A stretch of 15,039 bases of DNA from Brevipalpus yothersi (lineage: Eukaryota; Arthropoda; Arachnida; Trombidiformes; Tenuipalpidae), in assembly GCA_003956705.1 (NCBI GenBank), contig QZCP01000377.1, positions 27,885 to 42,923 of the forward strand, written 5' to 3'. This document shows positions 1 to 7,406 of this stretch, one piece after another. A program made the position numbers and the translations under genes. Under the pieces are notes generated by a model. The model searched no databases, was not told the origin of the DNA, and saw nothing but the letters and a program-made list of their open reading frames with translations. Position 1 is the first letter of the stretch. Each line of letters starts with the position of its first letter.

Positions 1-58
<58 letters not shown>
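1..58. repeat. (GA)n microsatellite at window edge
   Basis: An uninterrupted GA dinucleotide run of 58 bases that begins at or before the window edge. It is purine-only on the + strand. It is the first of many long GA or CT runs that characterise the DNA outside the retrotransposon. Confidence 0.99.
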
Positions 59-60
<2 letters not shown>

Positions 61-570
61 CTCTTCCTTTCAATAGGTATGGCCTGAATTGGACTTAAAT
101 TAAGGCCATCAGTAACAATTGTTTTGAGCTTTGAGCGCTTCAACAATAACACACTTTCTCATTGGGAAGGTGTACTATGTGTTTCTGGCTGCATGATTCT
201 TTTCACATCCAGTAAACTACAGTCCAACAGTAAAAGTTTTTCTTTTTAATGGAACTGTGTCTCTCCTGTCTGGATGCAATCACACTGGTGGAAATCTAAG
301 AACAAGAGAGATATAATTTCCAATTTTTTCATGACACATTTTCGACTAGCTATATATTTTCTCACAATCTGAAGGGGAACATTTTTCATCATCATCACAT
401 CATCGAGCACATCAATTTTTGATCTCAAATATCATCAAGTATAACCACACACACATCAGCATCAGGTTAAAATTTTTGATATTTTAGGAATCTCTTAACG
501 GTACTCGATTGAATGTCTGTCCCTTACTGATAGTCAAGATGCTTAAGTATACATTCCAAACCTAAGTTCG

Positions 571-801
571 ATGAACCGATCGAATTATCTCGCTAGGAGA
601 GAGAGTGAAAATGTATACAAAATGATCTTACGTGTGTATCACCGGTATATATTTCGGAATAGTAATAATGTTACCAGTAGTTACAATATGTTCTCGAGTA
701 TTCAGGAGGAGAGAGAGAATAGATATCCATTCAATTGGGATCGCTTGGCTGCCAGGAGTGAAGAAGAATTGAATTACAATATATTCCGAGTCATTCACTG
801 A
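571..801 (+). other. Short open frame of unknown status
   Basis: This is a 76-codon frame starting at an ATG with T at -3 (weak context). An in-frame TAA lies upstream at 544-546. Unlike most other flank frames it is not made of CT/GA-derived repeats: it is rich in Asn, Arg, Ser and Tyr and ends in a Trp/Leu/Glu-containing stretch. I recognise no domain and see no clear splice sites or promoter. It may be a chance frame. I list it only because it is the least repetitive open frame in the left flank. Confidence 0.12.
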
Positions 802-970
802 TCTGTGAGTGTCTATCTATTGTTCAAAAGCATGAACAATAAGTGATTGAAAGAGAGAGAGAAACTAAATTACTGAATCTAGTCAACTTCAGAATTTGGT
901 TTCACCCTGATTTATCATGTTCAACCATAAAGTGAACCATACAATCACAAATTGTGAGTGTGTATATATA

Positions 971-988
971 CGTGTGTGTGTGTGTGTG
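971..988. repeat. (GT)n microsatellite
   Basis: A short GT dinucleotide run just downstream of a small TATATATA tract. It is one of several GT/CA-type runs in the flanks. Confidence 0.9.
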
Positions 989-1674
989 CTCATTAATACA
1001 TATACTTAAGGCCATTTGAGCTAATGTGCAAGTTCTCCAGAACGATGTTAATAAACACTTTGAGAGAGAAAAAGAGGGAGAGAGAGAGTATGAGAAAATT
1101 TTTTCGGCCAACTCGGTCCAGTGAAAAAGGTAATCGGTGGTGGAAGAGAGAGAGAGAAGGAGAAAAAAAGGTCCCACAGAGTCAAGGTGAAAGTTTGGGC
1201 CACTAAGTGTATGTGTAGTCTATGTAAAAAGAAATAATCGGTAAACATTTCACACACAGACACACATAGTCTAGTAGTAAAGGAATAAGATGATGTGTGT
1301 GGTTACTTTCACCCAAGATTTGCTCTTTCTCTCACAGCTAATATATTCACAAGTTGTCAGCAATCAGCTCCTAATTAAAATGTATGAATTTCAATCTTTC
1401 CTTTTTTTGCCCCCGTCTTACCATAAAATAGCTCCAATCAAAGTGGCCAGCATCAGTGGTCCTCTTTTTTTCTCTCTCTCTCTTCTTTTGCTCTCCGTTT
1501 GAGAAACAGAAGAGGCCCAAAAAATTGCCATCCCAAAGGAAGAGAGAAAGAAAGAGAAGAGGAACGTCAATGACTTTTCAACTGGTTTTTTTTCTTCTCT
1601 CTCTTTTTCGGCATCTCTCAAGATGGCCCACATTTTCTCACACATACACACACCGTTCATTTTTGGCTCTCTTG

Positions 1675-1678
<4 letters not shown>

Positions 1679-1741
<63 letters not shown>
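1679..1741. repeat. (CT)n microsatellite, about 63 bases
   Basis: A perfect TC/CT run on the + strand, the opposite purine/pyrimidine orientation to the run at 1-58. Overlapping frames on the + strand translate to Ser-Leu repeats and should not be taken as coding. Confidence 0.99.
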
Positions 1742-1744
<3 letters not shown>

Positions 1745-2151
1745 ACTTGCTCATCTTGACTCCCTCTTCTGCCCAAATATTCCATCTCTCTCTCGTCAAA
1801 AATGAACTCGTTCTCCTTGATGTACATCAAGTCTTCAGTGGCCCAATAATGATGTTAGGTAAGATGCTTTTTCGGGCTTTTTCTTCTCTTTGATCAATGA
1901 GAGAGAGTGGAAATAAGATCACCTCAAATGGAGAGAGAGAGAGAAATATGGCCATAGAAAGAGGGAGAGAAAGGTTATGATGTATTCATGATGAAGATGG
2001 AAAGTGAGGGTAGAGAGAGAGAGGAAAACTGATTTACTTGAAAATTTTTCATCATCATTGGAGGAAAATTTTTTTCAGTTAGAGTGAGTTTACATCTAAA
2101 AAAGTAGATACAAAAACGAAGGCACACACAGCAAACTGCCACACGTCAATC

Positions 2152-2166
2152 AGTCCACCCACTAGC
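2152..2166 (+). repeat. Candidate target-site duplication, 5' copy
   Basis: Fifteen bases, AGTCCACCCACTAGC, match 7656-7670 at 14 of 15 positions; the first 11 are identical. The pair brackets the three ORFs and both UTRs. This is what target-primed reverse transcription leaves at a non-LTR insertion. The single mismatch means either age or that the true duplication is only the first 11 bases, which would move the element's left edge to 2163. Confidence 0.6.
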
Positions 2167-2428
2167 GGGGTGTTCAATTTTTTGTGGTTAATATTCCCAA
2201 TTAATTATGTAGTTAATTAGAGGTGAATTAGTGATCAATTAGTGAATTATTATCGTGAGGATCGTCTCTTGAATAGTGTCCAATCCATATTACACCAGAA
2301 CAAAGTGTTTATTGGTAAATAAACAGTAAAGCGGGTGCAAGTGGCATATCGCCAGTAACATACTCAATCCACATCGTGAACTGCCACCCGATACTTCCAC
2401 CAAACCCACATTCACATCTTCTTAGAGT
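2167..2428 (+). promoter_or_regulatory. Element 5' UTR, possible internal promoter region
   Basis: About 262 bases between the left duplication and the pol start, beginning with GGGGTG if the 15-base duplication is right. A 5' end starting in G is compatible with a capped full-length transcript. The region holds AATTAG at 2215, 2226 and 2237 (exact 11-base spacing) and a single upstream AUG at 2207 followed at once by a stop. Autonomous non-LTR elements carry their promoter internally, so this is where it would lie, but I recognise no specific core promoter motif. Confidence 0.5.
2207..2212 (+). promoter_or_regulatory. Minimal start-stop upstream ORF (AUG-UAG)
   Basis: ATG followed directly by TAG, with A at -3. 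It is the only ATG between the left duplication and the pol start at 2429. Start-stop AUGs are known in some eukaryotic leaders to detain or reset ribosomes. A role here in tuning pol translation is inference; it could also be chance in this AT-rich leader. Confidence 0.35.
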
Positions 2429-5400
2429 ATGGAGCCCGTGAAAAGTCCCGAAATATCAAATGATAATAGCAATAATAAAGTGGAGCCAAACTCCAATGAA
2501 CGTAACATCAACACCAACAACATTGTGGTAGCCATATTAAATTGCTTCAATCGTAGAAACAGCTGTCTGGAAGCTATCACAAAGCTACAGAAATCGAATA
2601 AGAGATGGGTGTTGGGACTAAACGAACACAACATGAAAACAATAGGTGAAGACATAATATGTACAGGTGCTTTGATTCATGGTGGAGAGGATGGCAATAG
2701 AGCAGCTATAATTACATCGGACGCTGATTGGGACCGGATAGAAAATGGTATTATTGGGGAATCGGTTTCAATAAGAGCCAAAAGGTATGGACGGGATCTT
2801 ATCTTCACGTGTGTCTATATCTCACCATCAAAAAAGATTGAGGAGTTCAGGGAATGCATCAATAGTATGCATGAATTCGTAAGGAAGCACCGCGCCAGTC
2901 AACACATATTGCTCGGGGATGTCAACGCTCGACACCCAAAATGGGGCGGCAAAGAATCTTGCCACAAAGGTGAAGCCCTCAATCGAAGTCTAGTGCACAA
3001 CAAATTCGAGAGTCTGATTGACCATTCTGAAATGACATGGACAAGAAAATGTCCTGTCAATGGTTCGGTATCATGGATTGACATCCTTGTTGGAAACAAT
3101 AAAATCAGAAAATTCTGCAATGCTTCGTCAGTGGAGGTAATCAAATCCTCGGACCATAGAATGCTGAAAACAACGATCAGACTCCCAAATCAGAGAGTCC
3201 AAACCTTCGACACCAGTAAAATGATCGGAGCAATTAGAAGAATGGATTGGAAGTTCTTAGACAATGATATCAACTCTCATGAAGAAGCTGATGAAATCTT
3301 TCGGAAAATCATGAATAATATGAATGAAGCTCATCAGAATGGAAAGGTATGGAGAGCATTTCCGAGGAAAATTCACAATTGCCCTGACCTGATCAGACAA
3401 CGAAGATCAATATTTCGAAAAATAGAGAAGATTAAAAGAGCAAGCCGCAAGAACCCTGAAGCTGTTCCCAAGGTACTTACGGAGAACAAAATTGAGATGC
3501 TCACCAAGGCCGCCACAGCTCTCACTAACAAAATCAATAGTGAAGGTAAAGCCAATCTCAGGAAGAAGGTCGAAGCCATGAGAAAGAAGAGAGGTGAATG
3601 GTGGATAGCCAAGCAAATCCTTGGCAAAAGTTTCAGGACCCCAGCCGAGGTTAATGGAATCTCTCACAAACTTAGTGACCTAGAGATAAGCGAACAAGAA
3701 TTAACAAAGAACTTCACCAATGAAAGAGTAAGCTGCAGAAAAGAGAGGAAAGTAAAGATCTTGAACCTCAAACAACTCAAGGATAGCGAGTGGAAGAAAG
3801 TCATGAACAAGATCAAAAAGAAACCATGCATGTTCGATGAGGGATTGAATTGTAGAACATTAGTACATGTGATCAACAGTACTCACAAAGCTTTACCCAA
3901 CTTGATAATAAGATGCTTAAATAAGAACATCATACCAGACGCCATCAAAGAAGCTCGTATCAAACTAATCCCAAAGAGCACACCTGGGAAATTTAGGCCA
4001 TTAAGTATAATAAACCCACTCTTCAGGTTGTTCGACGCAGTAATATATGAGATCATCAAGAGGGAAATCAACTTCAGCAACCTGAAACGACAATACGGCT
4101 TCAAAGCGAATTGCAGCACACTTGACGTACATTTATCACTCAGAAGAAAATTGGATATAATTAAGAGCACAGACCCAGATGGCAGATACATACTAATTTC
4201 ATTAGATATGTCGAGCGCTTTCGATAATATAAGCTTCGACGCGATTGTTGGCGGGCTGATGCAGCTGGGGGCGTCAAAAGACTTACAAAGCATTATTCTT
4301 GAATTCCTAACGAATCGAGCTTCGTTTTACACAAAGAGGGGCATCAAATTCTGGCATACTCATCTTTATGGCACTGGCCAGGGACTCATTTGCAGCCCAG
4401 CTTTTTTCGCCATCGGTCTGAATCTGATCTCATTCTTGGATGATGAGAAGAACTTCTCAATGTACTTCTTTGCCGACGACATCAATATCGTGCTGAGAGC
4501 GAATGATAAAGCTCCATGGTGGGATAAAGGCAAAGAACGCATCGAAAAGCTAAGAAAGTTACTAGGGATGATCAATCTGTCCATCAACCCATCAAAATCA
4601 CAAGTAATGATCTTCTACTCGAAGAAAAAAGGGAATACATGGCCAATCGGAATGAGATACATTGATATCGGCGAGTCGACAATTGAAATCGGCAAGAGTA
4701 ACAAAGTTCTAGGAATCAACCTGAGAACCAGCTTAAGAAGAACAGAAGACAACAAATTCGAATCAACGCCTGGAACCAGCAACGATCTAGCGGATAAGTT
4801 AAATTTAATGAAAGCAGAATTGTCGAGACATAGCGCCAGGCTCCAAATACTCAAGTTGAGCGATTGTAGGATGGTTCTGAGGTCGATATTACTGGGTATA
4901 GCACAGTACTATGGAGCTGGCGAGATGATATGGAATCGGTGGCCTAATTTCGAAAATATCTGCACAGAAGCGAGCAGAGTCATTGGAGACATAGTAGTCG
5001 AGAGCCTGGACATCAAAACTTGCACAAGCAGAATGCTTGCATACAGACTAATCGAACCAAGGAACCTCGCCCTCATTATCAGCGAGAATCTCGAGAGACA
5101 TTGCTGCAACAGCAAAGTAGAGATGTCAGAAATAACAGAGCTCGAATTAGAGGGACCAGTAGTAGACCCATATGGTATGAAAATTGTCGATAATATCACG
5201 AAGAAGCACAAGAACGATATGCCCACATTCCTTGGCAAAAGAAGTGTTCAAGAAACCGAATATTATGCCTATTGGCAGAAAAGGAAAGGATGGGACTTAT
5301 GGATAGAGGTCTGCCGTATATGCGACGAGACAGTCGCCCGAAGAGAAATATATAATTATTGGAGTCCAAACGGAGCCTATCTCGACGCTGTGAGCCACTC

Positions 5401-6034
5401 TTTAGCGGCCTTTCTAAAAACAGAAGTCCTTTCAGAACGCAAGGAATTAGTTATAGCCGCTGACCCCAATCTACAACTACGCATCATGCAACCGAAAATG
5501 ACCAGCAATCTGAGCGCAATCATCTCGAATTATGAAAGGTGCTTCTTTGTTAAAACAATTGAAGGTACGGCGAGCATTACCGCATCAGATAAGCGGACAA
5601 TCCCACGTTGGGTTCCAAGAAGAACGAATATTTATTGGAAACTCAGACATGTGATTAACAATGATGAGGAAAGCGAAGTTGTTGGCAATTTATGCCTTAA
5701 GTATTTACTACGATCGAACTTCAGGGCCATCAATTGGAGATACATGCGAAGAGGCGATATCTATGGCCTTTGCATTTTAGCTGGCGCTTGGAGGACAGAA
5801 AGAGGTGGCACCATATGCAAAGAATGCCACAAGGACGTCGACACTCTGGGCATGATCATAGGCACATGCGAACACATTGTAGCTGTCACATACAAGAAGA
5901 AAAGTATCACTGAAGACACAATCATTTGTATGTTTCAGTCTCTGAGTAGAATAAGAACTATTTCTCAACACGTGCGTCGTTGTATAGTTGAAAAGTGTAC
6001 CACCACTCTCATCAATGTCGAGTCATCTTGCTGA
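2429..6034 (+). CDS. Endonuclease/reverse transcriptase polyprotein (non-LTR pol)
   Basis: This 1201-residue protein should nick chromosomal DNA and copy the element RNA at the nick (target-primed reverse transcription). Residues about 30-250 form an APE-type endonuclease: ILNCFN with Asn38, LNEHN with Glu66, VYISP at 129-133, GDVNARHPKWGG at 163-174, SWIDI at 215-219, and SSDH at 240-243 with Asp242/His243. A Lys/Arg-rich linker covers about 260-500. The reverse transcriptase follows: LIPK 513-516, RPLSIINP 523-530, QYGFKANCST 555-564, motif A SLDMSSAFDN 591-600 (Asp593, Asp599), motif B GTGQGLICSP 648-657, motif C FADD 681-684, INPSKSQ 719-725 and VLGINL 760-765. A C-terminal Cys cluster is at Cys1130, Cys1133, Cys1147 and His1149; the His expected in the usual CCHC knuckle is Met1142. 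I see no RNase H. The start is firm: TAG lies in frame at 2423-2425, and the ATG has A at -3 and G at +4. The stop, TGA 6032-6034, overlaps the next ORF. Confidence 0.96.
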   Translation: MEPVKSPEISNDNSNNKVEPNSNERNINTNNIVVAILNCFNRRNSCLEAITKLQKSNKRWVLGLNEHNMKTIGEDIICTGALIHGGEDGNRAAIITSDADWDRIENGIIGESVSIRAKRYGRDLIFTCVYISPSKKIEEFRECINSMHEFVRKHRASQHILLGDVNARHPKWGGKESCHKGEALNRSLVHNKFESLIDHSEMTWTRKCPVNGSVSWIDILVGNNKIRKFCNASSVEVIKSSDHRMLKTTIRLPNQRVQTFDTSKMIGAIRRMDWKFLDNDINSHEEADEIFRKIMNNMNEAHQNGKVWRAFPRKIHNCPDLIRQRRSIFRKIEKIKRASRKNPEAVPKVLTENKIEMLTKAATALTNKINSEGKANLRKKVEAMRKKRGEWWIAKQILGKSFRTPAEVNGISHKLSDLEISEQELTKNFTNERVSCRKERKVKILNLKQLKDSEWKKVMNKIKKKPCMFDEGLNCRTLVHVINSTHKALPNLIIRCLNKNIIPDAIKEARIKLIPKSTPGKFRPLSIINPLFRLFDAVIYEIIKREINFSNLKRQYGFKANCSTLDVHLSLRRKLDIIKSTDPDGRYILISLDMSSAFDNISFDAIVGGLMQLGASKDLQSIILEFLTNRASFYTKRGIKFWHTHLYGTGQGLICSPAFFAIGLNLISFLDDEKNFSMYFFADDINIVLRANDKAPWWDKGKERIEKLRKLLGMINLSINPSKSQVMIFYSKKKGNTWPIGMRYIDIGESTIEIGKSNKVLGINLRTSLRRTEDNKFESTPGTSNDLADKLNLMKAELSRHSARLQILKLSDCRMVLRSILLGIAQYYGAGEMIWNRWPNFENICTEASRVIGDIVVESLDIKTCTSRMLAYRLIEPRNLALIISENLERHCCNSKVEMSEITELELEGPVVDPYGMKIVDNITKKHKNDMPTFLGKRSVQETEYYAYWQKRKGWDLWIEVCRICDETVARREIYNYWSPNGAYLDAVSHSLAAFLKTEVLSERKELVIAADPNLQLRIMQPKMTSNLSAIISNYERCFFVKTIEGTASITASDKRTIPRWVPRRTNIYWKLRHVINNDEESEVVGNLCLKYLLRSNFRAINWRYMRRGDIYGLCILAGAWRTERGGTICKECHKDVDTLGMIIGTCEHIVAVTYKKKSITEDTIICMFQSLSRIRTISQHVRRCIVEKCTTTLINVESSC

Positions 6035-7406
6035 AGTCATTGGGGGATTAAGCACGCTTATTAGCAACATCCTAAAATTCACCCCGCCACAGCCAACCAT
6101 CGCCAGTGTTAACACCATTGATCTCGCCAATCATCATGTCACCCTCTCACCTAAACGAGATAGAAGATCACGCTCTGCAGAGCGTAGATCAAACTATCAC
6201 AGATTGGAAAACGATGGTTGGCAGTCAAGATCAGATGACCATGGACGCCGAAGAAGTTACGGGTATGCTGAAAGGTACGGTAGTGATGATCGTGGACGAT
6301 CAGGTAGATATTCCGGATCCAGTGATCGAAGAGCAGGTGATTATGGAGCTTCAACCTCCTACCACTCACGGGGACATCACTCATCAACACCAACAGGTAG
6401 AAGTGATCAACGGCGAGCTCTACTCGAGCGAAAACGATTCCTCCGCGATGAAGACCACTCAAGATCAAGGCAGCGAACTGTTATCAGCGATCGAGAGAAT
6501 GAAAGAAGACATGTTCAGGGAGGTAGAAGAGAGGACAGATCCAGCAGTGATAGAAGATCGTTCGAAAGACCAAGAGGTGAGGTACAGAATCAAATACGGT
6601 CCGAAAGCAGGAATGTTGAGAGGGAAAGAGAACCGATCTCGCAAACCATACGTTCGCAAGAGCAAGCCTCTCTTCCCAGGAATGACTCGGGTAGGCGTGA
6701 AGAGACAAGAAGAGTCAGGGAACTTGAGCTGTTGGAAGTCGTCGAGAGTGAATCTGGTGAAATATTGGGTGAGAGAGGCGATGATAGAGGAGGATTGGGT
6801 AGAGCTCCCGGAGGACTTGGAACTGACGGAAGCAACATTCAAACAGACAACAATGCGCCCGCCGTCGGCTTTAACAGTACTCTCGATAATCAAACAACTT
6901 CTGGATCGGAAGCGATTGTGGATGACCCAAGAATTGATGAAGTACATAGTGCAATACGAACTATGTCTTCAGAAAGGGATATATTGGTGCCCATTTTGCC
7001 GGTGTTACAAGTCCCAAACCAGCGAGTTCAGCCGACATCTGAGAGAAGATCATCTGGCGGCTCCATGGTGGTGCCCATGCAACACATCGTCGGAGTCGAA
7101 GGAAGGTCTGATGACTCACCAATGCAAGAAGATCAGCCTCGAAGAAGTGGAAATTCCAGCCATCCTCGAGCCGGAGATGGAATCATTAATCATGCGCCCA
7201 ACAACAAGCCGCTACCTCAAGTGAATCCGGGGCCATCAAACAGGGATAATAGGACTGATGTGGAAATGGATAGCTCGACGGAAGAGGAGAACAATTTGGA
7301 ATCGGGTGAGGATACGATTGGAAACAAAAAATCGATTGGTAAGAAGCGGAAAATAATCAAAACACTAGACACACGCAAGAGCCTGCCGAAAAAACCTAAA
7401 AAGTAA
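6015..7406 (+). CDS. Arg/Ser-rich protein with lysine-rich tail (element ORF, phase 0)
   Basis: A 463-residue protein that I do not recognise as a named family. The order is: a hydrophobic, possibly helical N-terminus (about 4-22); an Arg/Ser/Asp/Gly-rich, probably disordered region (about 47-235) with SR and RS dipeptides (RRSRSAERR at 50-58, SRSRQR at 149-154); a Glu-rich patch (236-255); a Gly/Asn/Thr/Ser-rich middle; an acidic stretch (about 415-433); and basic clusters KKRK (443-446) and KKPKK (459-463) that look like nuclear localisation signals. A role in binding element RNA and carrying it to the nucleus, in place of the missing ORF1, is inference. The frame stays open upstream to a TTG at 5988, but 6015 is its first ATG. 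That ATG has T at -3 and T at +4 (weak) and lies 20 bases before the end of the pol stop, which suits termination-reinitiation. The whole zinc-finger ORF (6136-7224) is nested inside in the +1 phase. Confidence 0.75.
   Translation: MSSHLAEVIGGLSTLISNILKFTPPQPTIASVNTIDLANHHVTLSPKRDRRSRSAERRSNYHRLENDGWQSRSDDHGRRRSYGYAERYGSDDRGRSGRYSGSSDRRAGDYGASTSYHSRGHHSSTPTGRSDQRRALLERKRFLRDEDHSRSRQRTVISDRENERRHVQGGRREDRSSSDRRSFERPRGEVQNQIRSESRNVEREREPISQTIRSQEQASLPRNDSGRREETRRVRELELLEVVESESGEILGERGDDRGGLGRAPGGLGTDGSNIQTDNNAPAVGFNSTLDNQTTSGSEAIVDDPRIDEVHSAIRTMSSERDILVPILPVLQVPNQRVQPTSERRSSGGSMVVPMQHIVGVEGRSDDSPMQEDQPRRSGNSSHPRAGDGIINHAPNNKPLPQVNPGPSNRDNRTDVEMDSSTEEENNLESGEDTIGNKKSIGKKRKIIKTLDTRKSLPKKPKK
6136..7224 (+). 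CDS. Acidic protein with tandem zinc-finger motif (nested ORF, phase +1)
   Basis: A 362-residue protein lying wholly inside the Arg/Ser-rich ORF in another phase. The N-terminal half is rich in Asp, Glu and Gln (for example EEV, DDQ and EEQ runs before about residue 150), followed by a basic stretch (about 160-190) and an acidic segment near 215-235. At 285-330 are two adjacent finger-like motifs. The first is a classic C2H2, C285-x2-C288-x12-H301-x4-H306, with Phe298 near its usual core position. After a six-residue linker comes an odd C313-x-C315-x12-H328-x-C330. Tandem fingers bind nucleic acid in many proteins, so a role in DNA target choice or RNA packaging is plausible but inferred. The frame is open from 6076, after a TAA at 6073-6075; a GTG at 6106 is not a likely start. 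ATG 6136 has A at -3 and is the first ATG in any frame after the one at 6015. An open frame this long with a recognisable finger motif is unlikely by chance, though the codon pattern of the overlapping frame may help keep it open. Confidence 0.7.
   Translation: MSPSHLNEIEDHALQSVDQTITDWKTMVGSQDQMTMDAEEVTGMLKGTVVMIVDDQVDIPDPVIEEQVIMELQPPTTHGDITHQHQQVEVINGELYSSENDSSAMKTTQDQGSELLSAIERMKEDMFREVEERTDPAVIEDRSKDQEVRYRIKYGPKAGMLRGKENRSRKPYVRKSKPLFPGMTRVGVKRQEESGNLSCWKSSRVNLVKYWVREAMIEEDWVELPEDLELTEATFKQTTMRPPSALTVLSIIKQLLDRKRLWMTQELMKYIVQYELCLQKGIYWCPFCRCYKSQTSEFSRHLREDHLAAPWWCPCNTSSESKEGLMTHQCKKISLEEVEIPAILEPEMESLIMRPTTSRYLK
6988..7125 (+). other. Double zinc-finger coding segment
   Basis: This segment codes for the finger pair of the nested acidic protein, from Cys285 to Cys330. 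The strings WCPFC and WWCPC precede the two finger loops. In the overlapping Arg/Ser-rich frame the same bases encode a Val/Pro/Gln/Ser-rich stretch with no evident fold. Selection on structure is therefore more likely to act on the zinc-finger phase here. Confidence 0.65.

Larger units (their letters stand above)
59..2151. other. Microsatellite-rich non-coding flank, left
   Basis: No gene is recognised here. The stretch mixes AT-rich sequence with many short GAGAGA and CTCTCT runs, a (GT)n run near 971-988 and a 63-base CT run at 1679-1741. Most open frames are low complexity (Ser-Leu or Arg-Glu repeats from CT/GA) and are not credible genes. One 76-codon frame at 571-801 has a mixed composition and is listed separately. 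No tRNA, rRNA or conventional retrotransposon ORF1 is seen upstream of the element. Confidence 0.7.

Noticed and set aside
1456..1893. 145-codon + strand frame with a long Ser-Leu run
   Set aside because: It is a low-complexity translation of a CT microsatellite, with no conserved segment.
3883..4293. 136-codon minus-strand open frame inside pol
   Set aside because: It is antisense to conserved reverse transcriptase motifs, with no domain or context of its own.
5009..5780. RNase H domain after the reverse transcriptase
   Set aside because: I could not find the expected spaced acidic motifs in residues about 860-1110.
5988..6014. Extension of the Arg/Ser-rich ORF to a TTG start at 5988
   Set aside because: TTG is not a usual start in an animal nuclear gene; the first ATG is at 6015 and has a sensible position relative to the pol stop.
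6106..6135. GTG start for the zinc-finger ORF
   Set aside because: The ATG at 6136 has A at -3 and is the first ATG after 6015; a GTG start is not needed.
6465..6947. 160-codon minus-strand open frame across the double-coding region
   Set aside because: It has no recognisable motif, lies wholly within two + strand frames that do have features, and its openness is a likely by-product of their codon composition.
5988..7406. Interpretation as a second tandem element contributing its ORF1
   Set aside because: No 3' UTR, tail or 5' UTR lies between pol and these ORFs; they overlap pol by 20 bases, so one unit is simpler.
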